Assembly (NCBI GenBank): GCA_943326315.2
Contig: CALPSU020000004.1
Location: 1-31,587, forward strand
Direction of reading: 5' to 3'
Length of the DNA: 31,587 nt
Origin: Chryseobacterium gleum
Lineage (GTDB): Bacteria; Bacteroidota; Bacteroidia; Flavobacteriales_D; Crocinitomicaceae
Shown here: positions 16,526 to 24,939 of the stretch, one piece after another
Numbering within the stretch: the stretch's first letter is position 1
Layout: the number at the start of each line of letters is the position of its first letter
The notes under the pieces: model-generated
What the model saw: only the letters and a program-made list of their open reading frames with translations
The model's database searches: none
Told to the model about the DNA's origin: nothing
Made by a program: the position numbers and the translations under genes

Positions 16526-16645
16526 TGGATGATATTATTATTTTAATTCGATTACTGGGCTAAATTACAACAAGAAAAATTGATTTCCATGTTTTTGAAG
16601 ATTCAATTTATTATAAACTCAGGTTATTAACAACTCACTGAATAC

Positions 16646-16678
16646 AAAAAAAAAATTGTACCATTTTCAGTAAAATGG
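16646..16678 (-). promoter_or_regulatory. Hairpin plus T-run upstream of murF-alr
   Basis: CCATTTT (16661-16667) and AAAATGG (16672-16678) form a 7-base stem with a 4-base loop. Read on the minus strand it is followed by a run of ten T (16646-16655). This has terminator or attenuator form, but it lies about 120 bases upstream of murF-alr with no minus-strand gene feeding into it. The stem is weak, and the function is uncertain. Confidence 0.3.
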
Positions 16679-16772
16679 ATATATGTATTTTTATCAATCA
16701 AAAGTTGCTCGTGATCTATTCATTAGATTATATAGCAATTTTATTTTTTAGTACAATTTAGATTTACATATT

Positions 16773-17993
16773 ATGGGAAATTTTATTTCAAAAGAAGATA
16801 TATTAGTTGAAATAGCTGTCTTGTTCAAACAAATGGACAACGGTAAATTAACAATTGAAGAATTAGAAAAATTAGTAAAATATAGTGGTGATTTACACGA
16901 AAGAACATTAATACTTAGATACAAAGCTTTTGAAGAAAAAATATTTGGTGTTAGACCAATTGTTGAAGAAATTCCTGAAGAAATAATTGAAATACCAGAA
17001 GTTACAACAGTAATTATTGAAGAAGAGTCTCCGATAATGGAAGAAATTCAGGAAGAAATTGTAAATGAAATTATTGAAAATGAGCCAATAGAAGAAGCTC
17101 CATTGTTTCAGATGGATGTAAAAAATGAACCTTCTTTTGGATTTAGTCTTTTTGGAGACCATTTAGAAGACACGAAAGAAGAGTCAAATTTACAAGAAAA
17201 TATAGTATCCCCTGAAGAAATTAATCCAACTATAACTGAAATATACGAGGAAAAAGTAGAATTGATGTCAAATTTCACTGAAGAAATTGAACCTGTTATT
17301 GAGAAAGTTAATCCGATTGAAACTACTATTGAAGAAAGTACTTCTGATCGAACTATATCCGAAGTTGAAAGAGCTCATGCTGAAAATTTAGCGCGTTATT
17401 TTAATAAACAAGATGAAAATATAATAACCGATAATATTGTTTCTGAACCAGTAGCACCTAGTCCTTCAGCTCCATCCTTTCAGAAAGTAGAATCATTCTT
17501 TAGTCCTAGTATTGAACCGATAAAAGAAATTCAACCTGAACCAGAAATTAGTGAACATGTGTTTCAAGAAGAAAAAATTGAATCCGTGAAAATTATAGAA
17601 GAAGTGTTTATTCCTGAACCTATTCAAAACCTAGTAAGTGAAGCCGTTTTAGAAAATACTTTAGATGAAGCTACATCTTTTAATCACTCTGATTTAGCAG
17701 TATTTATTCATAAATATAACCTAGTAGATAGTAGTTTAGCTTCTCAATTTGGAGTAACAAAAATAGCATCGTTAATTGGATCGTTTGGTTTGAATGAAAG
17801 ACTTCAATTTATTAACGAACTTTTTGATGGTTCAAGTGAAAATTTCTCTAATGCAATAAAAAACTTAGATATTCTTAATTCTTCGGAACAAGCAAGAACA
17901 AAAGTAGCTGAGTTAGCAGTTACAAATGACTGGGATGTAGAAAGTGAAACAGTTACAGAATTTATTCAAAAAATAATTCGCAGATATGCATAA
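16773..17993 (+). CDS. Glu-rich acidic protein with conserved ends, unknown function
   Basis: A 406-residue protein with no signal peptide or membrane segment, presumably cytoplasmic. Residues 1-60 look helical (SKEDILVEIAVLFKQMDNGK, then TIEELEKLVKYSGDLHERTL). Residues 65-300 are a long, strongly acidic low-complexity stretch rich in Glu, Ile, Pro and Val, with many short EE/EI/EP steps, probably disordered. Residues 300-406 form a compact helical domain (LNERLQFINELFDGSSENF, then NDWDVESETVTEFIQKIIRR) resembling the C-terminus of uncharacterised Bacteroidota proteins. The stop codon overlaps the start of the M28 peptidase by 8 bases, so the two are probably co-translated. The first ATG is the only reasonable start. 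I recognise no function. Confidence 0.78.
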   Translation: MGNFISKEDILVEIAVLFKQMDNGKLTIEELEKLVKYSGDLHERTLILRYKAFEEKIFGVRPIVEEIPEEIIEIPEVTTVIIEEESPIMEEIQEEIVNEIIENEPIEEAPLFQMDVKNEPSFGFSLFGDHLEDTKEESNLQENIVSPEEINPTITEIYEEKVELMSNFTEEIEPVIEKVNPIETTIEESTSDRTISEVERAHAENLARYFNKQDENIITDNIVSEPVAPSPSAPSFQKVESFFSPSIEPIKEIQPEPEISEHVFQEEKIESVKIIEEVFIPEPIQNLVSEAVLENTLDEATSFNHSDLAVFIHKYNLVDSSLASQFGVTKIASLIGSFGLNERLQFINELFDGSSENFSNAIKNLDILNSSEQARTKVAELAVTNDWDVESETVTEFIQKIIRRYA

Positions 17994-19251
17994 ATTTCTT
18001 CTGTATTTCTTTGTATTAACAATTCAACTAAGTTGTTTTGGTCAAATAGAAGAAGTACGAAGAATCACCAAAACTTTATGTTCTCCTGAATATCATGGTA
18101 GAGGTTATGTAAATGGAGGTGATTCAATTGCAGCAGAATTTATCGCTATAGAATTTAAAAAAATAGGTGTCAAACCATTAAAAAGATCCTATTTTCAAGA
18201 ATTTTCATTTGCTGTGAATTCATTTCCTAATGAAATGAATATTTCTCTTGGCTCAAAAAAATTAAAAGCAGGAATTCATTTTTTAGTAGATCCTTCTAGT
18301 AATGGAATTTCAACAAAATTAAAGCCTAAAAAAATTACTGCTACTATTGCTCTTAATCAAAACTTACTACTTGAGGAGATAAAAAAAATAGTACAAGGAA
18401 CTTCAAATTACAATTCTATCGTATTTGATTTTGCCAAATTACCAACTGATACGCTTAAATTATTAGAAGGTCTTAGCGAAAAAATTGCTGAACTAATTCC
18501 TGTTCTTGAAACAACAAATAAAAAATTTACTTGGTCAGTCGGGCGAACTCAATTAAAAAATGCTCTTGTATTAATTCAAGATTCAATTTTTCAAGACGAA
18601 AAAGAATGGAAAATTAATGTACAAGCAAAATACCTTGAAAATCATAGATCAAAAAATGTTATTGCATATTTACCATCTAAGAAAAAAAATGCAAAAACAA
18701 TTGTTTTTACAGCACATTATGATCATTTAGGCCGAATGGGTGCCGAAACATATTTTCCTGGAGCAAACGATAATGCAAGTGGCACTGCTATGTTATTGAG
18801 TATGGCGAAATATTTTAAAGAAAATTCTTCCAATTGTAATATATTATTCATCGCATTTGCTGGGGAGGAAGCCGGATTAGTTGGTTCAGAATATTTTGTA
18901 AATCATCCTACAATAAAATTGAAAAAGATAGATTTCTTAATCAATCTAGATATTATGGGAAGTGGAGAAGAAGGAATTACAGTAGTTAATGCAACAAATT
19001 TTGAAACTGAATTTTTAGCTCTACAAAAAATTAACGAGGAATTAAATTTATTATCTCAAATAAAGAAACGTGGGCCAACTAAAAATTCTGATCATTATTG
19101 GTTTACTACTAAAAATGTTCCTGCATTTTTCATTTACACGCAAGGTCCAAACAAAAATTATCACGATGTGTTTGACACTTATGAAAATTTAACATTTAAA
19201 GAATTTAGAGATATTACTACACTTTTATTAAAATTCGTAGAAGAATTTTAA
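17986..19251 (+). CDS. Secreted M28-family zinc aminopeptidase
   Basis: A 421-residue protein with an N-terminal signal peptide (MHKFLLYFFVLTIQLSCFGQ), so it is exported. The M28 catalytic domain occupies about residues 215-421 and carries the expected zinc ligands: His244 in TAHYDHLG (Asp246 beside it), Asp262 in GANDNASG, Glu294 (general base) and Glu295 in AGEEAGL, Asp322 in NLDIMG and His393 in NYHDVFDT. Both metal sites look intact, so it should be an active exopeptidase releasing N-terminal amino acids in the periplasm or outside. Residues 25-210 are a less conserved N-terminal region. The start codon lies inside the end of the preceding gene (8-base overlap), consistent with translational coupling. 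It is followed by 211 bases before the large T9SS gene. Confidence 0.9.
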   Translation: MHKFLLYFFVLTIQLSCFGQIEEVRRITKTLCSPEYHGRGYVNGGDSIAAEFIAIEFKKIGVKPLKRSYFQEFSFAVNSFPNEMNISLGSKKLKAGIHFLVDPSSNGISTKLKPKKITATIALNQNLLLEEIKKIVQGTSNYNSIVFDFAKLPTDTLKLLEGLSEKIAELIPVLETTNKKFTWSVGRTQLKNALVLIQDSIFQDEKEWKINVQAKYLENHRSKNVIAYLPSKKKNAKTIVFTAHYDHLGRMGAETYFPGANDNASGTAMLLSMAKYFKENSSNCNILFIAFAGEEAGLVGSEYFVNHPTIKLKKIDFLINLDIMGSGEEGITVVNATNFETEFLALQKINEELNLLSQIKKRGPTKNSDHYWFTTKNVPAFFIYTQGPNKNYHDVFDTYENLTFKEFRDITTLLLKFVEEF

Positions 19252-19325
19252 TATCCTTAAGCTATATACCTTTCTTTCTCAATTACCTAAAATCCAAGAA
19301 CGTTGGAAAAATGAAACAATTTATT

Positions 19326-19333
19326 TAAATTTG
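19326..19333 (+). promoter_or_regulatory. Possible -7 element for the large T9SS protein gene
   Basis: TAAATTTG matches TAnnTTTG in the 211-base gap before the gene at 19463; GTTG at 19302-19305 is a loose -33 candidate at about 20 bases spacing. It implies a leader of roughly 120 bases. Apart from this and a weak TGATTT/AAATCA hairpin at 19347-19363, I see nothing in the gap. Confidence 0.3.
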
Positions 19334-19462
19334 GGTAAAATGTACGTGATTTGTTATAAATCAAAATTAATAGATTTATTAGTATCAATTATGCCTCGAA
19401 AGAGAATTATTATGTGCCAATATATTAAATATTGTTTTAAAATTGCTTAATTGACTAAATAA

Positions 19463-22400
19463 ATGAAGCAAGTTTCAACTCTTCTATTTTGTATAATAAT
19501 AAGCTCATTCTTTGGGCAAGAAGATGGTATTTGGATCAATCCGAATAGAGGACAATGGCACAATTCAATTCTTTACAAAGTTGAATTGAATTGTGGTGAA
19601 ATGTATTTAGAAAATAATGGGTTTACCTATGCATTAAATGATTTCAAAGAGCAAATGTCTCATAAACATGAGAATACAAATGAAACACATGTTGACGTTG
19701 ATCCTAAAATAATACATTCACATATCATTAGATCTACCTTTATTGGCTCTTCATGGGCAGGAGAAGTGTCTGAAGATGAATCATCAACGCATTATAGAAA
19801 TTATTTTCAAGGAAACGATCGATCTAAATGGATGTCAAACATAAAAAGTTACCATTCCGTTCAGTTAAAAGATTTTTATCCTGCTATAGATTTAATTGTA
19901 GATGGAAAAACTAATAATCTAAAGTATTCTTTCATTGTAAAACCAAAGACAGATGTTAGCCAAATACAATATGAAATTAATGGTGCTACTAATTTAAAAA
20001 TAGATGAAAAAGGAAATTTACATATCCTCAATAGATTTGGTGAAATAATCGAACAAAAACCTATTGCTTGGAACAATATTAATGGAAAAAAAGTATTTGT
20101 TGAGATACAATTTAAATTGAAAAATTCAAAAATATCCTTTCATTTTCCAAAAGGGTTTGATGAAAATGAAATATTGGTAATTGATCCAAGCTTAACTTTT
20201 TCAACATTTACCGGATCTACATCTGACAATTGGGGAATGACTGCAACACCAGATAATCAAGGAAATTTATTTGCTGGGGGTATTGTTTTTAATGATGGTG
20301 GTGTTTATCCAACAACGACCGGTGCTTTTGATACTTCAATGAATGGAGGAGACTCAACCGGATATAATTTTGGATTTGATATTTCTATTTCAAAATTCAA
20401 TTCAACAGGAACTAATCTATTATATTCTACATATATAGGCGGTGAATTAAATGAAGCACCTCACAGTTTATTTTCCGGTTCAAATGGAGATTTATATATT
20501 ATGGGGGTAACTGCATCTCCTAATTTTCCTGTAACATCAGGTGCATTTGATGAATCTTTTAACGGTGGTCCTTCTATATTAACAAACGAACTAAATTATA
20601 AGGGATCTGATATTTTTATTTCGAAATTAAGCGCAAATGGAAGTAGTCTTTTAGGTTCTACATATGTTGGAGGAAGTGGTACGGATGGGATTAACGATGG
20701 TGATTTGAATTATAATTATGGCGACCCATTTAGAGGAGAAATAATAGAAGGAGCTAATGGATTTATATATGTTTCAAGCACAACCCAATCTTCTGATTTC
20801 CCAACTATTGGAGCATCTCAAAACTTTTTAAAAGGAAATCAAGATGCGGTCGTATTTAAAATGAATTCAACCTTGTCATTAATGGCCTGGTCAACCTATT
20901 TTGGTGGTGATGGATTGGAAACAGGAAATTCTATCCAACAATCATCCCTCGGTTCAATATATATTGCAGGTGGAACAAATTCAACAAATCTCTCTTTTCT
21001 TTCAGGGAATGATTTATCAAATAATGGAGGAATTGCAGACGGATATTTAGCTCGTTTTAACGATTTAACAGGAAATATTGTTAATGGAACTTACATGGGT
21101 TTTGGAGAATACGATCAGGCATATTTTGTACAATTAGATGTAAATAATGATGTTTATGTTTTTGGCCAAACAGAAAGCGATTGGCCTATTACTGCCGGAC
21201 TATATGGAGTAGCTAATTCTGGTCAATTTATACGCAAATATAGTCCTGATTTATCATCGATTCACTGGACAACAATGGTTGGTGCAGGAACAGGAAATCC
21301 AGAAATTTCGCCAACAGCTTTTTTGGTTTCAAACTGTTTTGATATTTACCTTTCTGGCTGGGGAGGAAGAGTAAATACAATGTTTAGTAACCAAGCTCAT
21401 TCTAGTACAACGCTTGGTTTTCCAGTTACTTCAGATGCATTTCAATCGACAACAAATGGAGATAACTTTTATATAGCAACACTCGGTCATGATGCTACAT
21501 CCTTAAAATATGGTTCATTTATGGGTGGGGTAAATGGAAGTTATAATCATGTAGATGGAGGAACAAGTAGGTTTGATAAGTCAGGACGAATTTACCATGC
21601 AGTTTGTGGAGCTTGTGGGGGAAATCCAAATGGATTTACGACAACTTCAGGTGTCTATTCTCCTCAAAACATGAGTGTTAATTGTAATTTAGCAGCCTTT
21701 AAATTTGAAATGAATGTTTTTGCTCCAGTTTTTGGAATTACAGACACTTTAGTTTGTTTGCCTGCAGCAGCTATATTTAGAAACAATATTTCCAATGGAA
21801 ACTCATTTCATTGGGATTTTGGAGATGGTACTACATCAAATATTTTAAACCCTACTCACAGGTATTCAACTATCGGAACGTATAATGTAAAATTAATAAC
21901 AAAGGATACTACAAGCTGTTTTGCAACTGATTCCATATTTTATCGCATAAGAGTTAATAATTTCCACGCTTCAGTTTCAACGCCAAATTACACAATATGT
22001 CCTGGAAATCCTTATCAATTACAAGCTTTTGGAGGTACAAAATACACCTGGGCTCCATCGAATGTATTAAACAGTTCTAATATTTCTTCACCTATAGCCA
22101 CAGTTGATTCAACAACAAATTTTCGTGTAATTATTTCTAATGAATGTGGAATAGATACTTTGTATACCCCAGTAAATGCATTTAATGTTACTACTAACAT
22201 TACCTCAGATACTACTATTTGTGAAGGTCAAAATGTTCAACTTCTTGCAACTGGAGGAGTTAGTTATGTTTGGTCGCCTGCTACAGGTTTAAGTAATTCA
22301 AATGTGTCTAATCCAACTTCTAGTCCATCTCAAACTACTAGGTATTTAGTAGATATTCATACTGCTGATGGATGTTTAAAAACGGATACGGTAATTATCT

Positions 22401-24058
22401 ATTTTCATCCTAAACCACCCTTTCCAATACTGTCTGATTCCATTTTATGTATACAAAATCCTGTTATATTTTTAAATAATAATACAATTGGATCGAGATA
22501 TTCATGGAATTTTGGAGATAATACATTTTCTTTGATAAATAATCCAAGTCATTATTATATGACACCGGGTATTTTTAAAATTCGAGTTGGCATATCCGAT
22601 ACTATTGCATGTTTTATAGCAGACTCTGTTTTTTTAAATATTCGAATAAATGAATATCGTGGTGGTCTTATCACTCCTCCAGATTCTATATGTAAAAATA
22701 ATCCATTTCAATTAGAAGCTTTTGGAGGAACAAAATACATTTGGTCTCCTTCAATAGCATTAGATAATTTAAATAGTAATACTCCATTAGCAAAAATTGA
22801 CACGACAACTAATTTTAACGTTATTGTATCCGATGCATGTGGAATAGATACATTTAATTTTGTTTTAAATGTTTATAATAATACAAGTTCTATTTTAAAA
22901 GACACCTCGATTTGTATTGGAGAAAGTATTTCACTACTAAGTAATGGAGGAATTTCCTATCAATGGTCACCATCAACTTATTTAAATAATTCATCTATTC
23001 AAAATCCAATATCAACACCTACAACAACAACATTATATTCCGTAATTATCACTACAATAAACAATTGCGTACTATACGATACTACAATAGTAAAAGTGTT
23101 TAATTATCCACCTATTCCAATTTTGGAGGATTCTTTATTTAAATGTTCAAATTCAATTATAGAAATTCAAGCCAATGGAGCAGAAAGTTATAGTTGGTCT
23201 CCTAATTTTCAAATTGATACTCTATCAGGAAATATCGTTAAAGTTAATCCTACTAATAATTATACCTATTACTGTATCTTTAAAAATGCGTGTGGTCTAA
23301 TAGAAGATAGTGTATTTATAAAAACATTTTTAACAAAGATTACTGCATCGGACACAACAATATGTCCAAATGGGGAAGCATTTTTAACAGCAACAGGAGG
23401 GGTTGAATACGAATGGTATAAGAATAATAATTTCATTGGCTCTTCACAAAATAAAATTGCAGTATATCCAAAAGAATCTTCAGTTTACACTGTTATAGGA
23501 ACAGATGCAAATCAATGTAAAGATTCTACATTTATGAAAATCAATCTTTTCCCTGAACCTTATGTTCAAGCGTGTCCTAGTATTAATGCTATCCTTGGAG
23601 ATAAAGTTCAATTAGATATTACAAAAAGTAGTTCCGATGGTATTTACGTTTGGTCACCATCTGATTTTTTAAATTGTACCGAATGTGAAAACCCAATTGC
23701 TGAGCCAAATAAAAATTTTGAATACACAGTTTTATTTATTGATAAAAATGGATGTAAAACTTCAGACAAAGTAAAAATAACATACGATGGGTTACTTTTT
23801 GTGCCAAATTCATTTACTCCAGATAGAGATATTAATACTGTATTTGCAGCTGTTGGCGGTAATATTTTTTCATTCGAAATGCAAATTTTTGATAGATGGG
23901 GAAATCTGATTTTTAACTCAAAATCTATTGATGAAGGTTGGGATGGTAATTATTTAAAGTCAAAATGTCAGACTGGTACATACATTTGGAAAATTAGATA
24001 TGTCGATATAAATTTTACACGAAAAGAATTAGTTGGCCATGTTAACTTATTACGTTAG
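19463..24058 (+). CDS. Large secreted PKD/Ig-like repeat protein with type B T9SS C-terminal domain
   Basis: A 1531-residue surface or secreted protein. It has a signal peptide (about residues 1-19, ending SSFFGQ), then a domain at about 22-250 like the N-terminal domain of SBBP-repeat proteins (NRGQWHNSILYKVE, then ENNGFTYAL). Beta-propeller-like SBBP repeats fill about 255-750 (STFTGSTSDNWGM, STYIGGELNEAPHS, STYVGGSGTDG, STYFGGDGLETGNS). Two PKD domains carry WDFGDGT near residue 790 and WNFGDNT near 1015. Ig-like modules with a TKYxWxPS or SYxWSP core follow each. The last 85 residues (FVPNSFTPDRDINTVFAAVG, then FDRWGNLIFNS and GTYIWKIRY) are the gliding-motility-associated type B sorting domain, so export through T9SS and surface attachment or release are expected. 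Adhesion is a likely but unproven role. A roughly 230-residue unit is duplicated in tandem. Confidence 0.93.
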   Translation: MKQVSTLLFCIIISSFFGQEDGIWINPNRGQWHNSILYKVELNCGEMYLENNGFTYALNDFKEQMSHKHENTNETHVDVDPKIIHSHIIRSTFIGSSWAGEVSEDESSTHYRNYFQGNDRSKWMSNIKSYHSVQLKDFYPAIDLIVDGKTNNLKYSFIVKPKTDVSQIQYEINGATNLKIDEKGNLHILNRFGEIIEQKPIAWNNINGKKVFVEIQFKLKNSKISFHFPKGFDENEILVIDPSLTFSTFTGSTSDNWGMTATPDNQGNLFAGGIVFNDGGVYPTTTGAFDTSMNGGDSTGYNFGFDISISKFNSTGTNLLYSTYIGGELNEAPHSLFSGSNGDLYIMGVTASPNFPVTSGAFDESFNGGPSILTNELNYKGSDIFISKLSANGSSLLGSTYVGGSGTDGINDGDLNYNYGDPFRGEIIEGANGFIYVSSTTQSSDFPTIGASQNFLKGNQDAVVFKMNSTLSLMAWSTYFGGDGLETGNSIQQSSLGSIYIAGGTNSTNLSFLSGNDLSNNGGIADGYLARFNDLTGNIVNGTYMGFGEYDQAYFVQLDVNNDVYVFGQTESDWPITAGLYGVANSGQFIRKYSPDLSSIHWTTMVGAGTGNPEISPTAFLVSNCFDIYLSGWGGRVNTMFSNQAHSSTTLGFPVTSDAFQSTTNGDNFYIATLGHDATSLKYGSFMGGVNGSYNHVDGGTSRFDKSGRIYHAVCGACGGNPNGFTTTSGVYSPQNMSVNCNLAAFKFEMNVFAPVFGITDTLVCLPAAAIFRNNISNGNSFHWDFGDGTTSNILNPTHRYSTIGTYNVKLITKDTTSCFATDSIFYRIRVNNFHASVSTPNYTICPGNPYQLQAFGGTKYTWAPSNVLNSSNISSPIATVDSTTNFRVIISNECGIDTLYTPVNAFNVTTNITSDTTICEGQNVQLLATGGVSYVWSPATGLSNSNVSNPTSSPSQTTRYLVDIHTADGCLKTDTVIIYFHPKPPFPILSDSILCIQNPVIFLNNNTIGSRYSWNFGDNTFSLINNPSHYYMTPGIFKIRVGISDTIACFIADSVFLNIRINEYRGGLITPPDSICKNNPFQLEAFGGTKYIWSPSIALDNLNSNTPLAKIDTTTNFNVIVSDACGIDTFNFVLNVYNNTSSILKDTSICIGESISLLSNGGISYQWSPSTYLNNSSIQNPISTPTTTTLYSVIITTINNCVLYDTTIVKVFNYPPIPILEDSLFKCSNSIIEIQANGAESYSWSPNFQIDTLSGNIVKVNPTNNYTYYCIFKNACGLIEDSVFIKTFLTKITASDTTICPNGEAFLTATGGVEYEWYKNNNFIGSSQNKIAVYPKESSVYTVIGTDANQCKDSTFMKINLFPEPYVQACPSINAILGDKVQLDITKSSSDGIYVWSPSDFLNCTECENPIAEPNKNFEYTVLFIDKNGCKTSDKVKITYDGLLFVPNSFTPDRDINTVFAAVGGNIFSFEMQIFDRWGNLIFNSKSIDEGWDGNYLKSKCQTGTYIWKIRYVDINFTRKELVGHVNLLR
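21739..23118 (+). repeat. Tandem duplication of a PKD plus two Ig-like modules inside the T9SS protein gene
   Basis: Two consecutive units of about 690 bases (roughly 21739-22428 and 22429-23118) encode the same order of modules: a PKD domain (WDFGDGTTSNILNPTHRY and WNFGDNTFSLINNPSHYY), then FGGTKYTWAPS and FGGTKYIWSPS, CGIDT in both, DTTICEGQ and DTSICIGE, and SYVWSPAT and SYQWSPST. A third, partial unit without PKD follows at about 23119-23570 (SYSWSPN, CGLIED, DTTICPNGE). The copies have diverged clearly at protein level, so the duplication is not recent. Confidence 0.8.
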
Positions 24059-24099
24059 TTTTTAAAAAAATAACACTATTTTCGATAAAAATTTACATC

Positions 24100-24885
24100 A
24101 TGAATTTACAATTAATTAATAAAATTGCAGTCGTTTGCGGAAGTACGCAAGGAATTGGAAAAGCAACAGCAATTGAATTATCAAAATTAGGAGCATCTGT
24201 TGTTTTAGTTGCGAGAAATGAAGAAAAATTAATCGCTACGGTTAAAGATTTAGAAAACACACAAGGACAAAAACATTCGTATATTATTGCTGATTTTACA
24301 AATCCAGCAGCATTAGAGAAAACAATTGGCGATTGGGCTTCAAAAAACAAAGTTCATATCTTAGTAAATAATACTGGTGGACCAAAAGGTGGGCCAATTC
24401 GAAATGCTGCTACTTCTGAATTTCTAGATGCATTTAATCAGCATTTAATTTGCAATCATATTATGGTTCAGGCACTTTATCCAATTATGAAAGAAGAAGG
24501 TTATGGCCGAATAATTAATGTTATTTCTACCAGTGTTAAACAACCATTAGCAAACTTAGGAGTTTCAAATACAATACGTGGAGCAGTTGCTAGTTGGAGT
24601 AAAACTTTAGCGAATGAATTAGGTCAGTATAATATTACTGTTAATAATGTTCTTCCCGGAGCAACAAATACAGATCGTTTACAAACATTAGCACAAATAA
24701 AATCGGATCAAATAAACGAATCTGTAGATGCAATTTTTGAAGAAATGGCTTCTGAATCACCTATGAATCGAATTGCACAACCAGAAGAAATAGCTTCTGC
24801 GATTGCATTTTTAGCTTCACCAGCAGCATCTTATATCAATGGAATTAATGTTCCAGTTGATGGAGGTAGAACAAAATCTTTATAA
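24100..24885 (+). CDS. SDR-family oxidoreductase with altered active site
   Basis: A 261-residue Rossmann protein of the short-chain dehydrogenase/reductase superfamily. It has the cofactor loop CGSTQGIGKA near residues 12-21 (first Gly replaced), NNTGGPKGGP where classical members have NNAG, a possible catalytic Ser143 (VISTSV), the VNNVLPGATNT segment and a C-terminal GINVPVDGGRT. The YxxxK active-site pair, expected 13 residues after the Ser, reads SNTIR (Ser156, Arg160), so both the Tyr and the Lys are missing. This matches a recognised divergent subgroup of FabG-like SDRs; whether they are active dehydrogenases is uncertain. It lies 41 bases after the T9SS protein gene and is probably not functionally tied to it. 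A strong terminator follows. Confidence 0.87.
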   Translation: MNLQLINKIAVVCGSTQGIGKATAIELSKLGASVVLVARNEEKLIATVKDLENTQGQKHSYIIADFTNPAALEKTIGDWASKNKVHILVNNTGGPKGGPIRNAATSEFLDAFNQHLICNHIMVQALYPIMKEEGYGRIINVISTSVKQPLANLGVSNTIRGAVASWSKTLANELGQYNITVNNVLPGATNTDRLQTLAQIKSDQINESVDAIFEEMASESPMNRIAQPEEIASAIAFLASPAASYINGINVPVDGGRTKSL

Positions 24886-24894
24886 CTGAAAAAG

Positions 24895-24930
24895 AGATCC
24901 TTCATAATTTCTTAAAGTTATGAAGGATCT
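24895..24930. terminator. Bidirectional terminator between SDR and O-antigen ligase-like genes
   Basis: A perfect 13-base stem, AGATCCTTCATAA at 24895-24907 and its complement at 24918-24930, has a 10-base loop. It sits between convergent genes ending at 24885 and 24940. On the minus strand the stem is followed by CTTTTTC, a good U-tract; on the plus strand the tail is weaker (TCTATAA). Confidence 0.8.
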
Positions 24931-24939
24931 TCTATAAGG

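Noticed and set aside
24054..24074. GTTAGTTTTT followed by AAAAAAATAAC just after the T9SS protein gene, resembling a hairpin.
   Set aside because: The stem is nearly all A/T with a mismatch and almost no loop, so it is not convincing as a terminator.
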